A DNA stretch of 64,000 bases from Halomonas sp. KG2 (lineage in GTDB: Bacteria > Pseudomonadota > Gammaproteobacteria > Pseudomonadales > Halomonadaceae): contig CP098528.1 in assembly GCA_030440445.1 (NCBI GenBank), positions 2,418,001-2,482,000 of the forward strand, in the 5' to 3' direction. A program made the position numbers and the translations under genes. The notes beneath the pieces were generated by a model, which saw only the letters and a program-made list of their open reading frames with translations, ran no database searches and had not been told where the DNA came from. This document shows positions 44,810 to 52,989 of the stretch, one piece after another. The stretch's first letter is position 1. Each line of letters begins with the position of its first letter.

Positions 44810-46765
44810 CTATGTCTCATTTGATAACAGTGGCGGCATCGGGCAGTCGAGAATATCTGCTATTACCCGAAACAACTCAGCTTCGGCTGGGCGAATATGC
44901 CCGCTATGCTCAATGCAGCGCGCCATGGCTTGCAGAAGAACGGGCTTTTGCAACGGCTTTAAGCGCCGTAAACGCTCCACAGCCAAGCTTAATGCCCGCA
45001 TATCATTTACTTCGTCTGGGGCAGATAAGGCAAACGGCAGCTCGCTTTCCGCTGCGTTAAGCGCTGCGCTAATCTCTTCAGGGTTATCCTGACCAGCTGC
45101 TGCCAGCACACTGAGTAGGCGCTGGCACTCTCGCTGTAAATCACCAAGTTTCAGATGAGAGAGCCCGCTGTACTTTTCGCCCAGATTGTTCAACAGCAGC
45201 TGATACAGCGCCCATTCAAACAAGCTGACGTGGCCATCTACGTTGATCAACCGCTCCATACAGAGGCGAAAGTGCTGAGCCTGATCAACGGAAAGCAACT
45301 TTAAGGCTGGTAGTGCCAGCTCAATCAGCGGTAGACGTAACTCGATATCCAGCCTCAATACCTCAGGGCCAATATCCATCAGCGCTCGATAAACATCTGG
45401 CAAGGCAATTTGTTGTAATGCCTCTAACTGCTGCTCACGAACTGACGGTTCATCGCTTAGCAGTAGTGCATAAATTAACGCACGGGCGGTATAGGGTTCA
45501 TGGGCTGCGGCTTTGATTCGTTCTGGCAGCGCATTTAGCGTTGCCCTGGCTTGCGCCAGGTGGTGTCGGCTGGGCTTACCGATGGCGTTAATGGCCGTTT
45601 GAGCAGAAGCTGCGGTTAATACAGCAGCCAACGTCCCTCTGCTTAGCGTCGCAGCAGAACGGTCTTCTCTGCCATCTTCACTATCATCTTCATTATCTAC
45701 TGAACCAGGAGCGTCATGATCAATTTGCTGCGGGGGCCAGCGAACCTCGAAGCGGCCATCCCAGTCTGGCATTACCCGCTGAATACGCTCTTTTAGTGGC
45801 GGGTGGGTCGCCATCATACGAGTAAACCCCAGCTTGATGCCCTGGCCGAAAAACAGGTGGCTGAATTCGGCTGTCTGTGGCGCTTTCAGGTAAGAGCCTT
45901 GGCTATGCGCGCTAATTTTGACCAGCGCATTACCAATGCCATAGGGGTTACGAGTGAACTGTACGGCGGAAGCATCCGCCAGATATTCGCGCTGACGGCT
46001 AACCGCAGACTTAATCAGATTGCCAAAAAAGGTGCCGGCATAGCCGACCACCATTAGCGCCGCTCCCAACCCTAAAATTACCACCGCTGAGTTGTTACGT
46101 TTACTGTTCCCAGCACGCCGATAACGCATGCTACGTAGCAAAGTACCGCCCAATAGCCCTATCAGCAGAATACCGTGGAGGATACTAACCAAGCGTATGT
46201 TTAGTCGCATATCGCCGTACAAAATATGACTAAACTCATGCGCGATCACCCCCTGTAACTCTTCCCGTGTCAGGTTGCGGATGGTGCCACGGGTAATACC
46301 GATCACCGCATCGCTGGTTTGGTACCCTGCCGCGAAAGCATTGATGCCCTCTTCCTCTACGATATAAACGGAAGGCACCTGCGTGCCCGATGCAATGGCC
46401 ATTTCTTCAACGACATTGAGAATGCGGCGTTCATCGGGGTCGCGGGTCGTTAGATTAATCTCACGCCCACCCAGCGCTTCGGCCACCGCCCTGCCACCAC
46501 CGCTTAGTTGACGTTGTTTGAATAGACCACCCAGCACCACAACAGCCAGCACCCCGGCAGCCACACCAGCCACTAGCTGGAATGAAAACGCGGACCACAC
46601 TCCCTGCGCCGAAAGGCTGGTTTGCTCTGCGCCGCGCATCAACTGCAAGGCAATGGCAACGACCAATGTCGTCACGGCAATCAGCGCCAGCACTGCTAGT
46701 GCCAGCAAGACAACCAGATGCCAGGTTTTGCGCCGAGCGTGTTCCTGAGCAGTGAAAAAATCCAT
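44810..46765 (-). CDS. Membrane M48-family zinc metalloprotease
   Basis: A 651-residue protease with HtpX-like organisation: two N-terminal membrane segments (WHLVVLLALAVLALIAVTTL, and FQLVAGVAAGVLAVVVLGGL), the zinc motif HEFSH at 176-180 in GVIAHEFSHILYGD, two further membrane segments, and an extra C-terminal helical domain of about 270 residues not found in HtpX. The motif for the third zinc ligand is in REYLADASAVQF. It is 25 bases downstream of a lemA gene, a known pairing. A role in membrane-protein quality control is likely. Confidence 0.85.
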   Translation of the reverse strand: MDFFTAQEHARRKTWHLVVLLALAVLALIAVTTLVVAIALQLMRGAEQTSLSAQGVWSAFSFQLVAGVAAGVLAVVVLGGLFKQRQLSGGGRAVAEALGGREINLTTRDPDERRILNVVEEMAIASGTQVPSVYIVEEEGINAFAAGYQTSDAVIGITRGTIRNLTREELQGVIAHEFSHILYGDMRLNIRLVSILHGILLIGLLGGTLLRSMRYRRAGNSKRNNSAVVILGLGAALMVVGYAGTFFGNLIKSAVSRQREYLADASAVQFTRNPYGIGNALVKISAHSQGSYLKAPQTAEFSHLFFGQGIKLGFTRMMATHPPLKERIQRVMPDWDGRFEVRWPPQQIDHDAPGSVDNEDDSEDGREDRSAATLSRGTLAAVLTAASAQTAINAIGKPSRHHLAQARATLNALPERIKAAAHEPYTARALIYALLLSDEPSVREQQLEALQQIALPDVYRALMDIGPEVLRLDIELRLPLIELALPALKLLSVDQAQHFRLCMERLINVDGHVSLFEWALYQLLLNNLGEKYSGLSHLKLGDLQRECQRLLSVLAAAGQDNPEEISAALNAAESELPFALSAPDEVNDMRALSLAVERLRRLKPLQKPVLLQAMARCIEHSGHIRPAEAELFRVIADILDCPMPPLLSNET

Positions 46766-46790
46766 CTAATCCTGGCTCCTGCGCAGTAGC

Positions 46791-47384
46791 TTAGAACGAC
46801 ACTTTGGGTGCCACCTGGATCTGGGCGCTATCTTCAAATTCTAGCAATGAGGCATCCTGGCCATGCCCAAACATGCCAGCCACTGCCACTGGGGGGAAGC
46901 TCTGCCGATAAGTGTTGTAGTGCATTACCGCATCGTTAAATGACTGACGCGCAAAAGCCACCTTGTTTTCCGTGCTGGTGAGCTCTTCTGACAACTGCAT
47001 CATATTTTGCGACGCTTTTAGGTCTGGGTAAGCTTCCATGACGACATTGAGCCGTCCCATCGCTTGAGTTAGCGCACCTTCAGCACCACCAAGGTCAGCA
47101 ATCGCCTTGGCGCTACCAGGGTTCGCCGCTGCTGCTTTAAGGCCGGCCACTGCCGTATTGCGAGCCTCAATGACCGACTGCAGCGTTTCCCGCTCATGAC
47201 TCAGATAGCCTTTGGCGGTCTCTACCAAGTTGGGAATTAGATCATGCCGCCGCTTAAGCTGTACCTCAATCTGGGCAAAGGCGTTCTCAAAGCGATTTTT
47301 CAACGAAACAAGCCGGTTGTAGATTCCAATAACGTAAAACGCGATCACGGCGACGACTACCAAAACAATGATGAGTGTCAGCAT
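46791..47384 (-). CDS. lemA: LemA-family membrane protein
   Basis: A 197-residue LemA protein: one N-terminal membrane segment (TLIIVLVVVAVIAFYVIGIYN) then a helical bundle (NRLVSLKNRFENAFAQIEVQ with LKRRHDLIPNLVETAKGYL, and later VAFARQSFNDAVMHYNTYRQ). It lies 25 bases upstream of the M48 protease gene on the same strand and is very likely cotranscribed with it. LemA proteins commonly accompany such proteases, but the biochemical role is unclear. Confidence 0.9.
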   Translation of the reverse strand: MLTLIIVLVVVAVIAFYVIGIYNRLVSLKNRFENAFAQIEVQLKRRHDLIPNLVETAKGYLSHERETLQSVIEARNTAVAGLKAAAANPGSAKAIADLGGAEGALTQAMGRLNVVMEAYPDLKASQNMMQLSEELTSTENKVAFARQSFNDAVMHYNTYRQSFPPVAVAGMFGHGQDASLLEFEDSAQIQVAPKVSF

Positions 47385-47546
47385 CTGGGTCCATCCTTAG
47401 CGTTAGCTGTAGTTAGCGGAAAATATTTGCGGAAAGTGCTAGCGGAAAAATAATAGCAGTTGAGCGTCAGACGCGTATTAACGAAAGCGGACGTTTGGCC
47501 GCACTACAAACGTGCTGCCAGCCATTCGATCGACCTTGCAAACTCA

Positions 47547-48030
47547 TCACCCCTTAAGCGCCGCCTCAATCTCAGCAATGTTGATTTTTCTCATTTGCAT
47601 CATTGCATCAAAGGCACGCTTCGCGGTGGCAGGGTCGGGATTGGCAATCGCGTTCATTAGTACCGCCGGTGTTATCTGCCAAGATATGCCCCATTTGTCC
47701 TTACACCAGCCACAGGCACTTTCTTCACCACCGTTGCTAACAATGGCATGCCAATAGTAATCCGTTTCGGCTTGATCATTCGTTGAGACTTGAAAAGAGA
47801 ACGACTCATTGTGTGTGATCGCAGGTCCACCGTTGAGCCCAAGGCACGGAATGCCCATCACAGAAAACTCGACGGTTAATACATCCCCTTGTTTACCCGA
47901 CGGAAAGTCTCCCGGTGCATAATGAACAGCCTTGACGAACGAATCGGGAAAGGTGTCAGCGTAAAAGCGTGCAGCCTCTTCCGCGACCATCGTACCAAAG
48001 GCAAATAGTGTTCTTTGCGAAGCTTGTCAT
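47547..48030 (-). pseudogene. PhnB/VOC-family gene with an N-terminal frameshift
   Basis: The real start is ATG 48030 with GGAG upstream and reads TSFAKNTICLWYDG, the standard beginning of this family. The continuation EEAARFYADTFPDS, and onward through PSGKQGDVLTVEFSVMGIPC, GWCKDKWGISWQ to IAEIEAALKG, is in a different frame that is open from 47990. The two join exactly if one base is removed or two are added near 47985, between the WYDG and AEEA segments. All else is intact, so this is a recent mutation or a sequence error. The upstream region carries an attC-like boundary also found before the methyltransferase gene. Confidence 0.75.
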
Positions 48031-48062
48031 GAGATTTCTCCAAGATATGCGTACCTAATAGC

Positions 48063-48104
48063 ACCTAGGTTTTCAGCTTAACGCACCTGACATGCTTCGC
48101 CAGA
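48063..48104 (-). repeat. Dispersed 43-bp element, copy upstream of the VOC pseudogene
   Basis: Second copy of the attC-like R' region: TCTGGCGAAG, then GGTGCGTTAAGCT and GAAAAC on the minus strand, 33 bases upstream of the VOC start and about 45 bases after the aminopeptidase stop. The aminopeptidase stop lies in TAAC, as at the two better attC-like sites, but no exact R'' complement is seen. Confidence 0.6.
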
Positions 48105-48146
48105 AGGGATTTGAGAGGATGAAATACGGTGGTGAATGGTGAACAG

Positions 48147-48941
48147 TTATTGGCTAATGGCTGTAGGGATGATTTCATCATCGCGAAGTGTTAACACTTC
48201 GAAACCGGATGAAGTGACCGCAATCGTGTGCTCCCACTGTGCAGACAACTTCTTGTCACTGGTAACCACTGTCCAACCATCTCTCTTGGTTTTTATCTTG
48301 GCTTTCCCCTGGTTAACCATCGGTTCTATGGTAAATACCATGCCCTCTTGTAAAACCAGCCCTTTGCCCTTCTTCCCATAGTGCAACACCTGGGGCTCTT
48401 CGTGCATTTCTCGGCCAATTCCATGCCCACAATACTCACGAACGATAGAGTAGCCCTGTTTTTCAGCATATTGCTGAATCGCGTAACCTACATCGCCTAA
48501 CGTTGCGCCAGGCTTAACCGCTTGTATCCCTTGCCACATGGACTCGTAGGTTTTATCGACCAGTCGCTTGGCATAGGGCTTTACATCTCCAAGAAGGTAC
48601 ATCTTGCTTGAATCTGCGATAAATCCGCCCTTCTCTAAGGTAATATCGACATTAACGATATCGCCAGACTTAAGTTTTTGCGTTTCAGATGGAATGCCAT
48701 GACAAACTACATGGTTGACTGACGCGTTCAACACATACTGATAGCCATACTGGCCCTTGCTGGCAGGGCGAGCCTGTAAATGGTCAACGATATAGCGCTC
48801 GGCCCAATGGTTAATATCCATCGTGGAGATACCGGGCACTATTTGTTTATCGAGATAACTGAAAACTGATGCGAGTAGCCGCCCAGCCTCGCGCATTACG
48901 CGCAGTTCCTCTGCACTTTTCAGCGTTACCTTAGCCACCAA
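48147..48941 (-). CDS. map: Type I methionine aminopeptidase paired with a ParD-like gene
   Basis: A 264-residue metallo-aminopeptidase removing the initiator methionine. All five metal ligands of the family are present: two Asp in VNVDITLEKGGFIADSSKM, His in CGHGIGREMHEEP, Glu in FTIEPMVN and Glu in QWEHTIAV. It overlaps the upstream ParD-like gene by 11 bases and is not next to rpsB, so it is probably a second copy rather than the housekeeping map (inference; the rest of the genome is not visible). Short genes around it look like accessory cargo. Confidence 0.9.
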   Translation of the reverse strand: MVAKVTLKSAEELRVMREAGRLLASVFSYLDKQIVPGISTMDINHWAERYIVDHLQARPASKGQYGYQYVLNASVNHVVCHGIPSETQKLKSGDIVNVDITLEKGGFIADSSKMYLLGDVKPYAKRLVDKTYESMWQGIQAVKPGATLGDVGYAIQQYAEKQGYSIVREYCGHGIGREMHEEPQVLHYGKKGKGLVLQEGMVFTIEPMVNQGKAKIKTKRDGWTVVTSDKKLSAQWEHTIAVTSSGFEVLTLRDDEIIPTAISQ

Positions 48942-49137
48942 TCACCTTCCTTAAATCGACATCGGCTTGCTGCATTTGGTCACGCATAATTTCAGAGAAG
49001 GTCATACTCGGATTGGCCTCCGCGAGCATCCCTACTTTTATCCAATATTCAGCCTGGGCATTGATGGAACGCACCATCACCGAACTAGCCTTGCGCACGT
49101 CTTCGTGTAGCTGATCATTAATTTTCACGATCCCCAT
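48931..49137 (-). CDS. ParD-like small protein overlapping the aminopeptidase gene
   Basis: A 68-residue protein of the ParD-like antitoxin type: an N-terminal strand VKINDQLHEDVRKAS as in ribbon-helix-helix proteins, then a helix SINAQAEYWIKVGMLAEANP. It overlaps the aminopeptidase gene by 11 bases, the arrangement of an antitoxin before its toxin. Upstream at 49161-49183 two direct ACGAAT repeats are 17 bases apart in AT-rich DNA, a possible autoregulatory site. The function of the pair is unknown. Confidence 0.65.
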   Translation of the reverse strand: MGIVKINDQLHEDVRKASSVMVRSINAQAEYWIKVGMLAEANPSMTFSEIMRDQMQQADVDLRKVIGG

Positions 49138-49277
49138 AGCGCCCTCTCAAAACATACAAAACGAATATGAAACATATACGAATCATATATTATCAAACAT
49201 TGAGCGACAAGCTTCCCGGCCATTAGCGCAGCAGGCCACACCAATGCATAGCGCTTGGTTAGCCGAGTTCGAAGATA

Positions 49278-49697
49278 TCAGGATCTGAAAAAACTAACGG
49301 AAGTGTGATTTGGCCGCACGACAAACCAGCTAGCCAGCACCAAGCAACCAAACAGGGTATAAACCAAGATAAATACCCATTCAGGCATAGTGAAATAGAG
49401 CAGGCTCTGCAACCAGTATTGAATAAAAGAGCCCGTATAAGTGCCCGCCCCAGCCTTGGCCCGTAGCGCCATTTCCCACGTGGTTAATGGGCAAACGATC
49501 CCAAACCACGCCTGCACGACCACATAACCAATGGCACATAAATGAATGACCCGGAATGTTCGATGCCGCACCCACTGCCATCGCAGAAAATACCCTGCGT
49601 AGATGGCTAGCAGGCCGACAACAACAAAGGCCACAAACAAAACGTGGAGAATTAAAATCAAATCTGCCAAGCGTAATAGTAGCGTTTGTTGAGACAT
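49278..49697 (-). CDS. DUF2784 membrane protein
   Basis: A 139-residue protein with four membrane segments (ADLILILHVLFVAFVVVGLL, VIHLCAIGYVVVQAWFGIVC, a region around SLLYFTMPEWVFILVYTLFG). The CPLTTWE motif after the second segment is typical of DUF2784 proteins. Function unknown. It is 22 bases downstream of the YcaQ-like gene. Confidence 0.8.
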   Translation of the reverse strand: MSQQTLLLRLADLILILHVLFVAFVVVGLLAIYAGYFLRWQWVRHRTFRVIHLCAIGYVVVQAWFGIVCPLTTWEMALRAKAGAGTYTGSFIQYWLQSLLYFTMPEWVFILVYTLFGCLVLASWFVVRPNHTSVSFFRS

Positions 49698-49719
49698 AGT
49701 AATCTACGTGATCCTCACC

Positions 49720-50934
49720 TTACCCCAGGGCTTGAAGCGCACTGCGCAAATGCTGGGTTAGATGGTCGGGGTGGACATTAGTCAACGACACAGTATCACA
49801 CTGCTGGAAATGACAAAACTGGGTGATGGCATCCACAAAATCCGTTACGACGAGCCCCTCATCAAACGTATGTGGTTCGAAATGTAAGAACCTGATCTCT
49901 AAATGACGGCTTTTTCGATGGGCTTTACAATCCATACGCCCAATAAAGGCGTCGCGATAAAGTAGCGGCAGGCAAAAATAGCCATACTGACGTTTGGCTT
50001 CAGGCACATAACATTCCAATTGATAATCATATTGAAAAAGCGCCTTAAGCCGTTCGCGCTGAATAACACTATTATCGAACGGGGAAAGAATCAGCAGCCG
50101 ATTTTTCAATCTAGGCAACGGGCGTTCAAGCGCCCCTGCTTCCACTATAAAAACCTCACCACTGCTTACTTTTACGCTTTCTAACGTTCCCTGCGCCAAC
50201 CGTTCGTTTACCAGATTTTTCACTGCATTGCGCAGCTCAGAGCTACGCCGTAGATAGGTAAAACCTTTGAGTGATGCAAACCCATGACAGCGTAATTGCT
50301 GGTCGACCATGTGCGTCGCAAACGCTGCCACGCTGGGCATTTGCGTATTGATATGAGATGGAAGTACCCGCTCGGTTAGATCGTAGGTTTTTTGAAAACC
50401 TTCGCGGTCGCTGACCATAAGGTCGCCCTGCATATACAGCTGTTCCAGCGCCTTTTTGGCAGGTTTCCAGTCCCACCAGCCTGAGCGTTTCGTCGTCGTG
50501 TTTTCCAGGTCTCGAGAGCGCAGCGGGCCATCTGATTCTATGCGAGCCAATAGCTCACTCATTAGCTTTTTGTCAGGGTTTCTGAACCAGTGCGTTTGGC
50601 CACTTTTGATGGTGTGTTTGTAGGGTAACGAAAAGCGAAAATCGTCGATGGGTAAAAAAGCAGCCGCATGGGCCCAATATTCAAAGATGTCTCTATTGAT
50701 CAACAACTGATGAATCATATCTGGTTTGAACCCAGGCACTCGCGAGTGAACCACATGGTGATGGGCTCGCTCGACCACGGATATGGTGTCGATCTGAACA
50801 TAACCCAGGTGATTAATTGCGGAACGGGTTCCAGCCAAACCGCGCCCGAACGGCTGAACTTGCAGCAATCCTTGCGCAGCCAGGGCAACGCGACGTAGGC
50901 GCGCCAGCGCTTGCGGACGTTCAATTTCAATCAT
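49720..50934 (-). CDS. ycaQ: YcaQ-like winged-helix DNA glycosylase (crosslink repair)
   Basis: A protein of about 404 residues from ATG 50934; alternative in-frame starts lie at 50961 and 50979. It belongs to the HTH_42 (YcaQ/AlkX) family that unhooks DNA interstrand crosslinks. The catalytic QxD motif appears as VQIDTISVVERAHHH near residue 40. AFIGRMDCKAHRKSRHLEI and LLILSPFDNSVIQRERLK are further conserved segments. It may be the first gene of a unit with DUF2784. Confidence 0.8.
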   Translation of the reverse strand: MIEIERPQALARLRRVALAAQGLLQVQPFGRGLAGTRSAINHLGYVQIDTISVVERAHHHVVHSRVPGFKPDMIHQLLINRDIFEYWAHAAAFLPIDDFRFSLPYKHTIKSGQTHWFRNPDKKLMSELLARIESDGPLRSRDLENTTTKRSGWWDWKPAKKALEQLYMQGDLMVSDREGFQKTYDLTERVLPSHINTQMPSVAAFATHMVDQQLRCHGFASLKGFTYLRRSSELRNAVKNLVNERLAQGTLESVKVSSGEVFIVEAGALERPLPRLKNRLLILSPFDNSVIQRERLKALFQYDYQLECYVPEAKRQYGYFCLPLLYRDAFIGRMDCKAHRKSRHLEIRFLHFEPHTFDEGLVVTDFVDAITQFCHFQQCDTVSLTNVHPDHLTQHLRSALQALG

Positions 50935-51026
50935 CGTCGTACTTGCCTCAACGCTCGCCATAAACTGCGCGAAAGACAAGCGCCTGACGACCGTACTAAA
51001 TGTATTTAATGCGTTCTACTCAACAG

Positions 51027-51431
51027 CTACACACCGAGAAGAGGCAAATGCTTAAGCCTGTGATACTTCAGTGCCAACTCGATGCAATGCCCTAATGGGG
51101 ATTGCTCAATATTCATGCCCAAAGGGATCACAATAGCGCGCTTGCCTTCATACTCAAATTCACTGGGATATCTCTCTTTGAACGTTTCAATCAAACGCGT
51201 TTGGCAGTGAAAAAATACCTTAATCGCATCTGGGTCTTTCGCTTTCCAATCGATGCGAATGGTCGTGCCTCCTTTGACAAGGTAACTCGCCTCTCCCCAT
51301 TTGAGCACTTCTTCAACTTCGCCCAACGCATCTTCAGCCGCTCTTGTCAGAATAAGTTGCCGCACACGCTCAAGCTGTCGCCGAGCGCTTATCGGATAGG
51401 TTTCAAACTTAGCCTGAACAGCTGGACTCAT
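51027..51431 (-). CDS. DUF1801 (YdhG-like) protein
   Basis: A 134-residue protein with the DUF1801 segments LKWGEASYLVKGG and IRIDWKAKDPDAIKVFFHCQ. ATG 51431 has GGAAAG ahead. Function unknown; the fold is a small alpha-beta domain. Such genes are common integron-cassette cargo. Confidence 0.75.
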   Translation of the reverse strand: MSPAVQAKFETYPISARRQLERVRQLILTRAAEDALGEVEEVLKWGEASYLVKGGTTIRIDWKAKDPDAIKVFFHCQTRLIETFKERYPSEFEYEGKRAIVIPLGMNIEQSPLGHCIELALKYHRLKHLPLLGV

Positions 51432-51513
51432 GATGATCTTTCCAAGAAATTAACGACATTTAGTATAAACGTTTATTTATTAACTCAATTGGCTATGCTC
51501 AATGGTTCAAATA

Positions 51514-52101
51514 TCATGCGGCCCGCGTTGCCATAAATTGACCATTGCCGACTGGCACAGTGCACGTGGCGAAATCTGGGTCTGCCGACACCAGTTCTAT
51601 AAAAGCCGCCATTTCATCAGCATGGGAAGTGGCATTATCCACCACCAGAAGCCCACCACCTCTCAAGACCCGCTTAATATGCGGCCACCACGGCACATAC
51701 TCAGAACGATTAGAGTCAAGAAAGAGCAGATCGAACGAAGAATCCTCCACGCTTTCCAGCAACTTGCCAGCTTCACATTGCAGCGATGTAATGTAGTTAG
51801 AAAGACCCGAGCGCTCAAAATTCTTGGCTGCCAGATCGAACTTGTATTCGGCAAGTTCTACTGTCGTGACGTGCCCACCAATCTTTTGAGCTGCCTGGGC
51901 AAACCACAAGGTGGAATAGCCATTAGAGGTACCAATCTCCAGCACTCTTTTTGCGTCCGTGGCTTGGGTAAGTACTGAAAGAAACTCCCCCGTATCACGA
52001 GTGATATTCAACATACGACGCAGACGATCAGCAATGGCAGCATCGTTTTCCTGGCCAAATTGCTCTAACTCAGTTAGCAACTCGCGTAATGATTCGACCA
52101 C
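51514..52101 (-). CDS. SAM-dependent O-methyltransferase-like protein
   Basis: A 195-residue class I methyltransferase of the catechol O-methyltransferase-like group. The SAM-binding motif is VLEIGTSNGYSTLWFA, the acidic motif is VTTVELAEYKFDLA, and DLLFLDSNRSEY and GLLVVDNATSHADE are further conserved parts. The start is GTG 52101 with AAGGGGG upstream. Substrate unknown. An attC-like boundary lies about 110 bases upstream. Confidence 0.8.
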   Translation of the reverse strand: MVESLRELLTELEQFGQENDAAIADRLRRMLNITRDTGEFLSVLTQATDAKRVLEIGTSNGYSTLWFAQAAQKIGGHVTTVELAEYKFDLAAKNFERSGLSNYITSLQCEAGKLLESVEDSSFDLLFLDSNRSEYVPWWPHIKRVLRGGGLLVVDNATSHADEMAAFIELVSADPDFATCTVPVGNGQFMATRAA

Positions 52102-52194
52102 ACTTACCCCCTTAGCAATCTAAACAGCTTTAAAACGAGAGCCGACTGATCAGGCTCAGAAGGTGGTAAAACATCATGCCCACCTAACTTAGAA

Positions 52195-52237
52195 ACCTAA
52201 CGTTTTTAGCTTAACGCACATAATGCACTTCGCCAGA
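52195..52237 (-). repeat. Dispersed 43-bp element, copy near the methyltransferase gene
   Basis: Matches the stretch at 48063-48104 through the blocks TCTGGCGAAG, GTGCGTTAAGCT and AAAAC on the minus strand, with small indels. It contains the R' half (GCGTTAAGC) of the attC-like site following the toxin gene. Both copies lie just upstream of minus-strand accessory genes in the same orientation. Confidence 0.65.
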
Positions 52238-52308
52238 TTGATCGAAAGCTCACCGATGACGTTGACGCAGCGAAGACAACAGTATTCTAGTAACTCGCCT
52301 GGTTAGCT
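52209..52308 (-). other. attC-like site after the RelE-type toxin gene
   Basis: R'' AGCTAAC (52308-52302) contains the toxin stop codon; R' is GTTAAGC (52215-52209). The 100-base length is in the attC range. An inner pairing CTTCGC/GCGAAG is present, but the L sites are not convincing. Confidence 0.5.
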
Positions 52309-52605
52309 ATTCCCAAGCATGTATGCACGGAGCTGCCGCTCCTCTCGCATAACATGAAGGACCAGAATCTGTTTCTCATCCTCACGATAAAAAATGCGAC
52401 AGGGTGGAACCACTATCTCCCTGTATACCGAATTGGGGAGCTCAGGAGGAATCCGTCCGGATTGGGGGAAGTTTTCCAAACGCTCGGTCTTATCGAAAAC
52501 GTTTTGGACCAGATGGCTTGCGGCAGCAGGATTATCCAGAGCAATGTACTCAGCGATGGCATCCAGTTCTTGAAGAGCAGGCTCTGTCCAAATTACTTCA
52601 GCCAT
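52303..52605 (-). CDS. RelE/ParE-type toxin
   Basis: A 100-residue toxin of the RelE/ParE superfamily. The family start EVIWTEPALQELDAIAEYIA, the central SGRIPPELPNSVYREI, and the C-terminal YRIFYREDE-like strand with VLHVMREERQLR are present. It would cleave mRNA on the ribosome or block gyrase. It overlaps its antitoxin gene by 13 bases. Its TAA stop is built into an attC R'' site, as typical for cassette genes. Confidence 0.88.
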   Translation of the reverse strand: MAEVIWTEPALQELDAIAEYIALDNPAAASHLVQNVFDKTERLENFPQSGRIPPELPNSVYREIVVPPCRIFYREDEKQILVLHVMREERQLRAYMLGNS

Positions 52606-52850
52606 TTACTCATTTTCTCCCTGGCCTCACGTTGGCTGTACGTTCTTCCCTCAAGTACAGCGCGCTCTCCCCGCGAAAGCCCCTCAAGCAGCTCTAGTCG
52701 GCGCTGCATAAACTCGAAATCTTGCACATCGACAAGGTATGCGGATGGCTTGCCATGTTCAGTGATCAGTACCGGCTCTTTCGAAAGATGCAGGTCTGCC
52801 AAGATTTTTGTGGCTTGGCGCTTAAGATTTGTAACAAGTTCAACTTTCAT
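52593..52850 (-). CDS. Phd/YefM-type antitoxin
   Basis: An 85-residue antitoxin of the Phd/YefM family. VTNLKRQATKILADL is the DNA-binding start; EPVLITEHGKPSAYLVDVQD is the conserved strand region; the C-terminus REAREKMSKWLK would wrap the toxin. It precedes the toxin with a 13-base overlap. A 24-base palindrome upstream at 52872 is its likely operator. Confidence 0.88.
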   Translation of the reverse strand: MKVELVTNLKRQATKILADLHLSKEPVLITEHGKPSAYLVDVQDFEFMQRRLELLEGLSRGERAVLEGRTYSQREAREKMSKWLK

Positions 52851-52871
52851 GGGCTCACCCTGATCCAGACC

Positions 52872-52895
52872 AAAGTGACACTATAGTATCACTTT
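52872..52895. promoter_or_regulatory. Operator of the toxin-antitoxin genes
   Basis: A 24-base palindrome with one mismatched pair: arms AAAGTGA and TCACTTT around ACTATAGT. It lies 22 bases before the antitoxin start and includes a possible -10 element (TATAGT). Autorepression by the antitoxin-toxin complex is the standard mode. Confidence 0.7.
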
Positions 52896-52912
52896 GCTAG
52901 CGCAGCAATCAC

Positions 52913-52989
52913 AGCTAACGCCCGCCATAAACGGCCAGTGAGACGATGTCCAGCGACCGAAGGGTGCGAATTTGATGGCTTGGTTAGGC
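52913..52989 (-). other. attC site of cassette 1
   Basis: A 77-base site. R'' is GCCTAAC (52989-52983), which contains the TAA stop of the upstream gene; R' is GTTAGCT within GGGCGTTAGCT (52919-52913). Next to R'' lies CAAGCCATCAAA and next to R' TTTATGGCGGG, which pair with one extrahelical base, the hallmark of folded attC sites. The inner part holds CCCTTCGGTCGCTGGAC, a type often seen in marine cassette arrays. Confidence 0.75.

Larger units (their letters stand above)
52215..52918 (-). mobile_element. Integron-type gene cassette 2 carrying the Phd/RelE toxin-antitoxin genes
   Basis: The segment begins on the minus strand with TTAGCT at 52918 and ends with G at 52215. The R'' site after the toxin gene is AGCTAAC, exactly complementary to G plus TTAGCT, as expected for one cassette. 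The toxin stop codon TAA lies inside R''. Inner attC pairing is less clear than in cassette 1. Confidence 0.6.

Noticed and set aside
49205..49262. Further attC site after the DUF2784 gene, starting GGCTAACCAAGCGC on the minus strand
   Set aside because: The R''-like end is present but the expected R' (GTTAGCC) is missing and the arms do not pair, so it does not meet the standard used for the other two sites.
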